From Alphaproteobacteria bacterium UBA6038 (GTDB taxonomy: Bacteria > Pseudomonadota > Alphaproteobacteria > Micropepsales > Micropepsaceae), in NCBI GenBank assembly GCA_002429315.1, contig DIZC01000068.1, positions 1-5,765 of the forward strand: a stretch of DNA of 5,765 bases, given 5' to 3'. The notes beneath the pieces were generated by a model that saw only the letters and a list, made by a program, of their open reading frames with translations, was not told where the DNA came from and searched no databases. The translations under genes and the position numbers were made by a program. Shown here piece by piece: positions 1-5,751 of the stretch (its first letter is position 1; each line of letters starts with the position of its first letter).

Positions 1-1692
1 GCCTTCATCGCCATCGAGGACCGCCGCTTCCGCGATCACATCGGGCTGGATGTGATCGGCCTGGTGCGCGCGGCGCTCGAGAACATGGCCGCGGGGCATG
101 TCGTGCAGGGCGGCTCCACCATCACGCAGCAGCTGGCGAAGAATCTGTTTCTCGAACCCGATCGCACTTTCGACCGCAAGGCGCAGGAAGCGATGCTCGC
201 GCTTTATCTGGAGTCGCGCTACAGCAAAAACCAGATCCTCACGCTGTATCTCAACCGCGTGTATTTCGGCGCCGGCACCTTCGGCATCGAAGCGGCGTCG
301 GAGCGCTTTTTCGGCAAGCCCGCAACCGAGCTCAGCCTCAAGGAAGCGGCGATCCTTGCCGGGAGCGTGAAGGCGCCGGCGAAATTCAACCCGCTTGCCG
401 GTCCCAAAGCCGCCGACGTGCGCGCCGCCACCGTGCTGCGCGCCATGGCGGATGCCGGCTTCATCGACGAGCGAACCCGCAAGGTTGCCGCTGCTACGCC
501 ACCGAAGGTGGTGCGCGCCAACGGAACGCCCGGCTCGGGCTATTTCGCCGACTGGGTGGTCGGCCACATTCCGGGCTATGTCGGCGATATCGGCGAACCC
601 ATCGTGGTGGAAACCACGTTCGATCTGGCGCTGCAGGCGAAAGCCGAGCGGGCGGTGGAAGCGGGCCTCTCCGGCGAAGGCCGCAAGCTGCATGCGCACG
701 AAGCAGCACTCGTGGCGCTCGCGCCGGACGGCGCGGTGCGCGCCATGGTCGGCGGTCGTTCCTACAGCCTCAGTCCCTACAATCGCGCGACCGACGCCAT
801 GCGGCAGCCCGGCTCCGCGTTCAAGCCGTTCGTCTACCTCACCGCTCTGGAGCATGGGCACCACCCCGGCGACACCGTGAACGACGGACCGGTAAGCTTC
901 GGCAAGTGGCGGCCGGGCAATTACGAGGGCCGCTACGAGGGGCAGATCACGCTCGCGCGGGCGTTCGCCAAATCCTCGAACTCGGTGGCCGCGCAACTGA
1001 CGCTCGAATCCGGGCCTCGGGCCGTGGTTAGCACCGCCCACCGGCTGGGGATTGCGTCGGAGCTTCTGGCGGTGCCCTCGATCGCGCTCGGGTCTGCGAC
1101 GCTGACGCCGCTGGAACTGACCGGCGCCTACGCGCCGTTCGCCAACGGCGGCGATGGCGTGATTCCGTATGCTGTGCGCGAAATCCGCACGAAGTCCGGC
1201 CGCGTGCTGTATCGGCGCAAAAGTTCCGGCCTTGGCCAGGTGATGAGTCCGGAACACGCCGCCGAGATGACGGAGCTGATGGTGGGAACCGTCACCTCCG
1301 GCACCGGAAAGGCGGCGCGATTGGCCGATCGTCCAAGCGCCGGCAAGACCGGCACCACGCAGGACTTCCGCGACGCATGGTTCGTGGGCTTCACCAGCGA
1401 TTTCGTCTGCGGCGTGTGGATCGGCAACGACAACAACGCGCCGATGATCCATGCCACCGGCGGCACCTTGCCGGCGCGTATGTTCAAAGCCTTCATGGAA
1501 GACGCGGAGCAGGGCCGCGCCGCCCGTCCGCTCAATTCGTTGAAGCTCGCGCCGCCGCCACCGCCGGCGCCGTCGACGGTCGCGTCCGCCGGCGGCCCGA
1601 TGGCGGCGGAGGCCGCAACGGCGGTTCAGCCGGAAGCGGAGAAACCGGCCACCTTCGAGGACGTTTTGAACAGCCTGTTCAGCGGCAAGTGA
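1..1692 (+). CDS. Class A penicillin-binding protein (PBP1A-type, bifunctional), 5' partial
   Basis: Bifunctional peptidoglycan synthase: it polymerises lipid II into glycan strands and crosslinks the stem peptides, anchored in the inner membrane and acting in the periplasm. The frame is open from base 1 (563 visible residues), so the GTG at 52 is internal and not the start. Numbering from base 1, the GT51 domain shows motif 1 with EDRRF (catalytic Glu6), motif 2 GGSTITQQLAKN (37-48) and motif 3 starting RKAQE (58-62, second Glu at 62). The transpeptidase domain has SAFK (nucleophile Ser272, Lys275), SSN (325-327) and KTGT (449-452). All key residues are intact. Only about 100 residues separate the two domains, with no large insert of the E. 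coli PBP1A type, so orthology to mrcA is not claimed. The C-terminus is proline-rich (about 515-528) followed by a short acidic tail. The missing N-terminus should hold the cytoplasmic tail and the single membrane helix. Confidence 0.95.
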   Translation, partial: AFIAIEDRRFRDHIGLDVIGLVRAALENMAAGHVVQGGSTITQQLAKNLFLEPDRTFDRKAQEAMLALYLESRYSKNQILTLYLNRVYFGAGTFGIEAASERFFGKPATELSLKEAAILAGSVKAPAKFNPLAGPKAADVRAATVLRAMADAGFIDERTRKVAAATPPKVVRANGTPGSGYFADWVVGHIPGYVGDIGEPIVVETTFDLALQAKAERAVEAGLSGEGRKLHAHEAALVALAPDGAVRAMVGGRSYSLSPYNRATDAMRQPGSAFKPFVYLTALEHGHHPGDTVNDGPVSFGKWRPGNYEGRYEGQITLARAFAKSSNSVAAQLTLESGPRAVVSTAHRLGIASELLAVPSIALGSATLTPLELTGAYAPFANGGDGVIPYAVREIRTKSGRVLYRRKSSGLGQVMSPEHAAEMTELMVGTVTSGTGKAARLADRPSAGKTGTTQDFRDAWFVGFTSDFVCGVWIGNDNNAPMIHATGGTLPARMFKAFMEDAEQGRAARPLNSLKLAPPPPPAPSTVASAGGPMAAEAATAVQPEAEKPATFEDVLNSLFSGK

Positions 1693-1761
1693 GAGCATCG
1701 AAGCCCACTACCTGCGGCAAGCAGCGGCCGTGCAGTTCCTACCAACGATACGGCGCTCCCA

Positions 1762-1790
1762 TTGATCAGTGGTTCGCCGAATGTTCCGAT
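1762..1790 (+). promoter_or_regulatory. Putative promoter of mmcB (weak match)
   Basis: TTGATC at 1762-1767 could be a -35 box, and TCCGAT at 1785-1790, 17 nt later, a poor -10 box (3 of 6 matches to TATAAT). If used, transcription would start at about 1797, on or next to the ATG, giving a leaderless or nearly leaderless message. That would fit the lack of any Shine-Dalgarno in front of this ATG. The LexA box would lie across the spacer and -10 box. This is inference from spacing and weak hexamers only. Confidence 0.3.
1772..1786 (+). promoter_or_regulatory. LexA (SOS) operator, direct repeat GTTC-N7-GTTC
   Basis: The sequence GTTCGCCGAATGTTC is an exact match to the LexA box of Alphaproteobacteria, the direct repeat GTTC-N7-GTTC. 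It ends 10 nt before the mmcB start codon. mmcB was described in Caulobacter as an SOS-regulated gene needed for mitomycin C resistance, so the site has the expected motif, orientation and neighbour. LexA bound here would block the promoter region until DNA damage triggers RecA-stimulated LexA self-cleavage. Confidence 0.8.
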
Positions 1791-1796
1791 AGCGAA

Positions 1797-2252
1797 ATGA
1801 ACGCAACGACCGCTGCCGACGTGGCGCGCGGCGCAAGCCGGCTGCTGATTCAGGAGGGCTTCAGCCCGATTCTGGAGTTCACGCTGGCGACCGGCCGCAG
1901 GCTGGATGTCGCCGCGCTCGGCGCCGACGGCTGCATGCTGGGGGTGGAAATCAAAGTGGCGATGGCGGATTTGAAGGGCGACCTCAAATGGCCGAAATAT
2001 CTGGAGTTCTGCGATCAATTTTATTTCGCGATCCCGCCGGACTTCCCCGATGAATTCGTGCCGGTGGGCACCGGTCTCATCGTGGCGGACCGCTACGGCG
2101 GCGCCATCGTGCGTCCGTCGCCGGTCTGGCAGCTTCATTCAAGCCGGCGAAAGGCGGTTACCCTGCGGTTCGCGAAAGTCGCGGCGGAACGGCTGGCGGC
2201 GGTGATCGAACTCACCTCGGACAATCGCGGGGCAACCGTATTCTCGAAATAG
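1797..2252 (+). CDS. mmcB: MmcB-family DNA repair protein (PD-(D/E)XK nuclease-like)
   Basis: A protein of 151 residues, the usual length for the MmcB family, which in Caulobacter is needed for resistance to the DNA crosslinker mitomycin C. After an N-terminal helical segment the protein shows a PD-(D/E)XK nuclease-like core: Glu27 in LEFTL, Asp37 in RRLDVAAL and Glu51-x-Lys53 in GVEIKV. The family-typical stretch KWPKYLEFCDQFYFAIP follows at 64-80, then LIVADRYGGAIV (94-105) and RRKAVTLRFAK (117-127). The candidate active-site residues are present. The frame stays open upstream through the end of the PBP gene, but conservation begins at the ATG at 1797 and the LexA box lies just before it. 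No clear ribosome binding site precedes this ATG. yjbR follows after 10 nt, so the two are probably cotranscribed. Nuclease activity is inferred from the fold signature. Confidence 0.9.
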   Translation: MNATTAADVARGASRLLIQEGFSPILEFTLATGRRLDVAALGADGCMLGVEIKVAMADLKGDLKWPKYLEFCDQFYFAIPPDFPDEFVPVGTGLIVADRYGGAIVRPSPVWQLHSSRRKAVTLRFAKVAAERLAAVIELTSDNRGATVFSK

Positions 2253-2256
2253 GAGA
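2251..2256 (+). promoter_or_regulatory. Ribosome binding site deciding the GTG start of yjbR
   Basis: AGGAGA lies 6 nt before the GTG at 2263 and begins inside the TAG stop codon of mmcB. Its strength and spacing favour this GTG over the internal ATG at 2284, and its overlap with the mmcB stop suggests translational coupling. Confidence 0.75.
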
Positions 2257-2262
2257 CAGGCC

Positions 2263-2916
2263 GTGCCGCTCACCAAAGCGCAGATGAAGAAGATCGTGAT
2301 GTCGTTCCCCGGCGCGAACGAGGGCACGTCCTACGGCTCGCCGGCATTCAAGATCGAGAAGAAGTTCTTCACCCGGCTGCGCGCCGAAGACAATTCGCTG
2401 GTGTTGATCGTGAGTTCGATCGACGAACGCGACATGCTGCTCGAAGCCGATCCGCGGCTGTTCCATATTACCGCACACTACAAGGACTATCCGGCCGTGC
2501 TGGCGCGAATGGAGCGGCTGGATGCCGAAACCTTGCGCGGCATGTTGGAGCGCCGCTGGCGCCAGATCGCCCCGAAGCGTTTGCAGAAGGATCATCCCAT
2601 CGGGCTCCTCCCCCGCAAAGCGGGGGACGGGGACCGCGCGAGCGAAGCACGCGAAAGCGTGTTCGCGACAAGCCCGGTGGAGGGGGCGAAGGTGCTAAGC
2701 GCCCCCCTCCCCGCCTTCGGCGGCACTCCCCCCGTAAACGGGGGGAGAGCCAAGCCTAAGTTTCTTCCAACTTCTGGAGGCCCGCTTCCACCTGTTGCGG
2801 GTCGACCCGAAACCATTCGTCGCGGCGTCCTTTGCCGCCGATCACCGGCACATAGTGTTGGCCGAGCGCTTTGGTCAGCAGCAAATAGACCGATTTTACG
2901 CGCTCCAGATTGGTGA
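2263..2916 (+). CDS. MmcQ/YjbR-family protein with a repeat-derived C-terminal extension
   Basis: Residues 1-110 form a complete YjbR-type domain: the start MPLTKAQMKKIVMSFPGANE, then GTSYGSPAFKI (21-31), KKFFTRL (33-39) and the end RWRQIAPKRL (98-107). The family is small and often labelled DNA-binding, with no firmly settled function; members are usually about 110-120 residues. This frame runs to 217 residues. From about residue 114 it reads through the G/C-tract repeat (to about residue 162), and from 163 on it is the antisense of the glycosyltransferase gene. The extra 105 residues are rich in Arg, Pro and Gly and match nothing I know. The likeliest explanation is that repeat insertion removed the original stop codon. 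The gene starts 10 nt after mmcB and probably shares its SOS-controlled transcript. The similarity of the names MmcB and MmcQ is not evidence of a shared function. Confidence is high for the domain and low that the tail is a stable part of the protein. Confidence 0.82.
   Translation: MPLTKAQMKKIVMSFPGANEGTSYGSPAFKIEKKFFTRLRAEDNSLVLIVSSIDERDMLLEADPRLFHITAHYKDYPAVLARMERLDAETLRGMLERRWRQIAPKRLQKDHPIGLLPRKAGDGDRASEARESVFATSPVEGAKVLSAPLPAFGGTPPVNGGRAKPKFLPTSGGPLPPVAGRPETIRRGVLCRRSPAHSVGRALWSAANRPILRAPDW
2642..2666 (+). other. GNRA-tetraloop hairpin within the repeat
   Basis: GCGAA (2642-2646) pairs with TTCGC (2662-2666), and CACGC (2648-2652) pairs with GCGTG (2657-2661). G2647 is bulged and the loop is GAAA. 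A stable GNRA loop on a 10-bp stem suggests that the element may act as structured RNA when transcribed from the plus strand. Confidence 0.55.
2726..2747. terminator. Possible bidirectional terminator hairpin between convergent genes
   Basis: A perfect 9-bp GC-rich stem (CTCCCCCCG/CGGGGGGAG, loop TAAA) lies 8 nt past the end of the glycosyltransferase gene and inside the extended yjbR frame. It is symmetrical and could slow polymerase from either side. There is no T tract directly after it on either strand, so it is not a canonical intrinsic terminator. Its role here is inferred from position. Confidence 0.35.
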
Positions 2917-3904
2917 TTTCCAGCACCTTGGTTCCATGCGGTGCAAACAGCAGATTGGAGAAGCCGGCCCCATGCGGCCCGGCGACCATTTCGGCTTGCG
3001 CAAACAGCGCCACCTGCTCGCGAAACGGGAGCCGTTCGGCGGCGATGCTCTCGAAACTCCGCGCCGCAAAGCTCGGCCAAATCTCCGCCTCGTTGAGGAT
3101 GCTCCGCTTGCGCGTGTCCGAGCGGTTGATGAAAAGGCGCCGGGTTGCTGGGCCGGGCGAAAGCCCGTAGCCGCCGAACACCAGTTCGCGCAGGAACTCC
3201 ACCGTGTCCGGCGGCAGAAACGTCCGCCGCACCGGCTGCATGTCGTCGATGAGATAGAGGGCGGGCAGGTGCCAGCGCTCGCGCTCCGGCACCGCGACGA
3301 AGGTGAGGTTCGGGTGCCGCGCTTCCAGAAAGCGGTAGATGTCGCGCTGAAATTCCGGCGGATGCTCATTGGTCAGCACGACGAAAGGCGTGTCCCCCCA
3401 ACCGAAACGCGACAGCAGGTAATGAATTCTCGGCAGCCGGTCGAACAGGAAATGAAAGAAGTGGCGATGACCGCGATACTCGCTGACCATGCTGAAATAA
3501 TTTGCCGCGGACTTGCTCACACGCGCCGACGGCACATCGATGAAATCGTGAAATGTGGCGTGGGGCCCATAACGGTCCGCGGTGTAGCGCGATTGATACA
3601 GAACGCCGCGCTCCTCGTCGATGACCGCGCCGGTGCTGCCGAGAACGGTTGCTCCCTGGAGGCGCACCAGCGCGATCGACCGCTCCACCGTCTCGGGCAG
3701 CGGCTGATCGAGCTGTTTCGCATACGCGGCTTCGGCAGACGTGAGCGGCAGCGGCTGCCGTTCCGTCACGACCTGCGTCTCGCCGGTTTGCGTGAGCGGC
3801 ACAACCCGTTCGTAGAACGGATAGCGGCGCTTCAGCGGCGGGGCGACGGCTGTCGCCGCCTTGAGCGCAAGCCAACGGAACTGGCGCGAACCGATCTTGC
3901 TCAC
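2756..3904 (-). CDS. Glycosyltransferase family 61 (DUF563) protein
   Basis: A protein of 382 residues. Family 61 enzymes transfer sugars such as xylose or GlcNAc; bacterial members are usually tied to capsule, O-antigen or exopolysaccharide synthesis. Visible signatures are HFFHFLFDRLPRIHYLL (148-164), the basic strand RLFINRSDTRKRSILNE (256-272) and the most diagnostic block GPHGAGFSNLLFAPHGTKVLE (309-329). No signal peptide or membrane helix is seen, which fits a cytosolic enzyme. The frame is open further upstream, but that part is only antisense to regA. The GTG at 3904 is chosen because AAAGG lies 7 nt before it and recognisable sequence starts there. It begins 10 nt after the regA stop, so it is probably cotranscribed and translationally coupled with regA. 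The last residues overlap the antisense tail of yjbR. Donor and acceptor sugars cannot be told from sequence. Confidence 0.88.
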   Translation of the reverse strand: MSKIGSRQFRWLALKAATAVAPPLKRRYPFYERVVPLTQTGETQVVTERQPLPLTSAEAAYAKQLDQPLPETVERSIALVRLQGATVLGSTGAVIDEERGVLYQSRYTADRYGPHATFHDFIDVPSARVSKSAANYFSMVSEYRGHRHFFHFLFDRLPRIHYLLSRFGWGDTPFVVLTNEHPPEFQRDIYRFLEARHPNLTFVAVPERERWHLPALYLIDDMQPVRRTFLPPDTVEFLRELVFGGYGLSPGPATRRLFINRSDTRKRSILNEAEIWPSFAARSFESIAAERLPFREQVALFAQAEMVAGPHGAGFSNLLFAPHGTKVLEITNLERVKSVYLLLTKALGQHYVPVIGGKGRRDEWFRVDPQQVEAGLQKLEET

Positions 3905-3911
3905 GCGTGCG

Positions 3912-3916
3912 CCTTT
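3912..3916 (-). promoter_or_regulatory. Ribosome binding site of the glycosyltransferase, overlapping the regA stop
   Basis: On the minus strand AAAGG uses the last two bases of the regA TAA stop codon and lies 7 nt before the GTG start at 3904. A ribosome ending regA would sit on this site, which is the usual arrangement for translational coupling and supports both the GTG start and a shared transcript. Confidence 0.6.
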
Positions 3917-4460
3917 AGCGCGGGCTGCGCTTGGCGAGAATGCGCTGCAGAGTGCGGCGATGCATGTTGAGCCGCCGCGCGGTCTCCGAAACGTTGTGAC
4001 CGCAGAGTTCGTACACCCGCTGGATGTGCTCCCAGCGGACGCGATCGGCCGACATGGGATTTTCCGGCGGCTTGGGCTTGTTGCCCGGCGAGGCCACCAG
4101 GGCAGCGAGGATATCGTCGGCGTCCGCCGGTTTCGGAAGATAATCGATCGCGCCATACTTCACCGCGGCGACTGCCGTCGCGATGTTGCCAAACCCGGTC
4201 AGCACCACCACGCGCGCATCCGGCCGCACATTGTGCAGCGTCTCAACGACATCGAGTCCGTTGCCGTCTTCCAGTTTGAGGTCGATCACCGCGAAGGCGG
4301 GCGGCGAGTCCTTGGCGCGGGCATTGCCTTGCGCCACCGTTTCCGCAATTGAAACCGTGAACCCGCGCGCTTCCATGGCGCGGGCCAGGCGTTCGCGGAA
4401 GGGACGGTCATCTTCGACAATGAGGAGCGTGCGCTCCTCGGAGCTATCTTTGCTGGGCAT
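3915..4460 (-). CDS. regA: ActR/PrrA/RegA-family redox response regulator
   Basis: A DNA-binding response regulator of 181 residues and partner of the RegB-type kinase. In Alphaproteobacteria this regulator controls redox-dependent genes such as photosynthesis, respiration, nitrogen fixation and carbon fixation, depending on the species. The receiver domain (about 11-122) has the acidic pair Asp17/Asp18, phosphoacceptor Asp60 in VIDLKLEDG, Thr88 in VVLTGFG and Lys110 in YLPKP. A proline-containing linker KPKPPENP (128-135) leads to the near-invariant family block MSADRVRWEHIQRVYELCG (136-154) and a Fis-type helix-turn-helix (ETARRLNMHRRTLQRIL, 159-175). Length and layout are those of the family. 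The ATG at 4460 is chosen over an in-frame ATG at 4508 because AAGGA lies 7 nt before it and the family begins here. regB ends 63 nt upstream; the glycosyltransferase starts 10 nt downstream. Confidence 0.95.
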   Translation of the reverse strand: MPSKDSSEERTLLIVEDDRPFRERLARAMEARGFTVSIAETVAQGNARAKDSPPAFAVIDLKLEDGNGLDVVETLHNVRPDARVVVLTGFGNIATAVAAVKYGAIDYLPKPADADDILAALVASPGNKPKPPENPMSADRVRWEHIQRVYELCGHNVSETARRLNMHRRTLQRILAKRSPR

Positions 4461-4523
4461 GTTGGAATCCTTGCGGCTGGCGATACAGATTTCCCGCGCG
4501 CCAAACAAGGTCGTTGCAGTGAA
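4461..4523 (-). other. regB-regA intergenic spacer
   Basis: The 63-nt spacer holds the regA ribosome binding site. On the minus strand, TTGTTT followed 17 nt later by TATCGC could be a weak internal promoter for regA (each 3 of 6 matches). I see no terminator, so regB and regA are probably cotranscribed, perhaps with extra regA expression from this spacer. Confidence 0.35.
4468..4472 (-). promoter_or_regulatory. Ribosome binding site deciding the regA start
   Basis: On the minus strand AAGGA sits 7 nt before the ATG at 4460. I see no comparable site before the alternative ATG at 4508, which would add 16 residues unlike the family. Confidence 0.7.
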
Positions 4524-5751
4524 TCAGGCCGCCGGGCCGGGCGGGGTTTCGCCATCGATGGCTCCGCGTGGCCAGCGGGCGGTCACTCGCGCGCCCCCAC
4601 CTTCCAGATTGGCCGCACGCAGGCTGCCTCCGGTCTGCTCGATCAGGGTTTTCGCGATGAAGAAGCCCAGACCCATGCCCTGCTGTCCGGCCAGCACGTT
4701 GGCCGGCTCCAGCTCCGTCTCGGCGACGGCGTAAGTGCCGGGGCGGGAGGTGACATAGGGCTCGCCGATCCGTTCGATGATGTCGGGGGCAAATCCCGGC
4801 CCGTCGTCCTCGACCGAAATCCGAAGCGCCTTGACGTCCCATTCCGCGCGGATCCGCACGGTGGATGTTGCGAAATCGGCGGCATTGGCGATGACGTTGC
4901 CAAGGCCATGCAGCAGGGCCGGCGCGCGCCAAACTTTGGGTTCGGCGCCCTTCGCCGAGGCCTGCGGAATTTCGAGCGCGATGGCGATGTCACCGCCGCG
5001 ATATTCGTTGGCGAAGTCGTCCAGCAAGGCGCCCAGCGGCAGGCGCTGCATGGCGCCGATCATGCTTTCTTCGGGACGCGCCAGCTTGGTGAGGATCCCG
5101 CGGCAGCGCTCGGCCTGCGATCGCAGCAGGCGCACGTCTTCGGCTTCCGGCGAGCCCGGCGCAAACGCGCGCTCCAGCTCGCGCGAGACAACCGCGATGG
5201 TGCCGAGGGGCGTGCCAAGCTCATGGGCCGCGGCGGTCGCCAAAGCCCCGATCGACGCCATGCGGTGCTCACGCGCGAGCGCCAGCTGCGTCGCCGCGAG
5301 GCCGGCCGACATGCGGGCCGCTTCGCTGGCGATGCGCCACGCGTAAATGGACGTGAAGCCGATGCCTATCACCAGCGAGGCCCAGATGCCCACCTGGTAG
5401 AGCGGCGGGAGGATCAGATGTTCGCCCGGCGCCCAGGGCAACGGCTTGTGCACCACCGCAATCACGCTAATCGAGATGAAGGCGAGGAACGCAAGCACGA
5501 AGGTGTTGCCGAAATTGAGTGTGGCGGCGCCGATCACCACCGGCGCGATGAACATGAGCGCAAAGGGATTCTGGATCCCGCCGGTGAAATAGAGCAGCGC
5601 GGCGAGCTGCAGGACGTCGTAGGCCAGATAGGCCGTGGCCTCGCGATTGGTGAGGCGGTGCGCCGCCGGGTAGCGCACCGCAAGCCCGAGATTGAGGGCG
5701 ACGCTGGTGCCGATGGCCATGACGCAGCCGAACAGCGGCAGCGGATAGTTC
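4524..5751 (-). CDS. regB: ActS/PrrB/RegB-family redox-sensing histidine kinase, 5' partial
   Basis: Inner-membrane sensor kinase that phosphorylates RegA according to redox state. Numbering from the Met at 5720, about five hydrophobic segments are visible (around 2-16, 33-46, 53-66, 73-90 and 108-127). GGIQNPF at 47-53 matches the GGxxNPF quinone-site motif of RegB. The phosphoacceptor is His166 in HELGTPLG. Cys206 lies exactly 40 residues after it, the spacing of His225 and the redox-active Cys265 in Rhodobacter capsulatus RegB. The ATPase domain shows an N-box (Asn275, Asn279), EDDGPGF (304-310) and GMGLGFF (348-354). Met 5720 is not the true start: the frame continues upstream as NYPLPLFGCV, which reads as the end of a preceding family-like segment, until genomic sequence stops at 5751. 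Roughly 40-60 residues, including the first membrane helix, are missing. The gene precedes regA by 63 nt. Confidence 0.94.

Larger units (their letters stand above)
1693..1796 (+). other. Intergenic region between PBP gene and mmcB
   Basis: This 104-nt gap has no convincing terminator for the PBP gene: the CTGC/GCAG-containing stretch near 1710-1736 pairs poorly and has no T tract. Its right end holds the LexA box and a putative promoter, so mmcB is probably transcribed on its own, though read-through from the PBP gene remains possible. Confidence 0.6.
2601..2750. repeat. Intergenic G/C-tract palindromic repeat element
   Basis: A block of about 150 nt made almost entirely of inverted repeats. 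Left to right: an 8-bp perfect hairpin with arms TCCCCCGC/GCGGGGGA (2609-2627); a 10-bp hairpin with one bulged G and a GAAA tetraloop (2642-2666); an interrupted stem pairing GGAGGGGGCG (2679-2688) with CGCCCCCCTCC (2700-2710); a small CCGCC/GGCGG hairpin (2711-2723); and a perfect 9-bp hairpin CTCCCCCCG/CGGGGGGAG with loop TAAA (2726-2747). The outer ends are also roughly complementary (GGGCTCCTCCCCC against GGGGGGAGAGCC), so the whole element may fold back on itself. It resembles dispersed repeats I remember from Bradyrhizobium and Rhodopseudomonas genomes, but copy number cannot be judged from one window. It lies between convergent genes and encodes part of the YjbR tail. Boundaries are approximate. 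Confidence 0.75.

Noticed and set aside
1708..1740. Terminator hairpin after the PBP gene
   Set aside because: Pairing between the CTGCGGC and GCCGTGCAG stretches is broken by a bulge and no T tract follows.
1377..1796. Long upstream extension of the mmcB frame overlapping the PBP gene
   Set aside because: The extra 140 residues are an out-of-frame reading of the PBP C-terminus; MmcB similarity begins at the ATG at 1797, right after the LexA box.
2609..2747. CRISPR array
   Set aside because: The repeated G/C tracts are inverted, of unequal length and unevenly spaced; there are no regular direct repeats with unique spacers.
2795..3970. Open frame of 391 codons on the plus strand across the glycosyltransferase
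   Set aside because: It is antisense to a gene with clear family 61 motifs, its translation is rich in Arg and His without any recognisable domain, and long antisense frames are common in GC-rich DNA.
3905..4156. N-terminal extension of the glycosyltransferase frame to an ATG at 4156
   Set aside because: These 84 codons are an out-of-frame reading of regA on the same strand and resemble no family 61 N-terminus; the GTG at 3904 has a ribosome binding site.
4461..4523. RegA autoregulatory binding site before regA
   Set aside because: The spacer contains GC-rich half-site-like sequence, but I could not match it to a RegA/RegR box with enough confidence to call it.
4183..4734. Plus-strand frame of 183 codons across regA and the end of regB
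   Set aside because: It is the shadow of two well-supported minus-strand genes and has low-complexity Ser/Arg/Pro composition.
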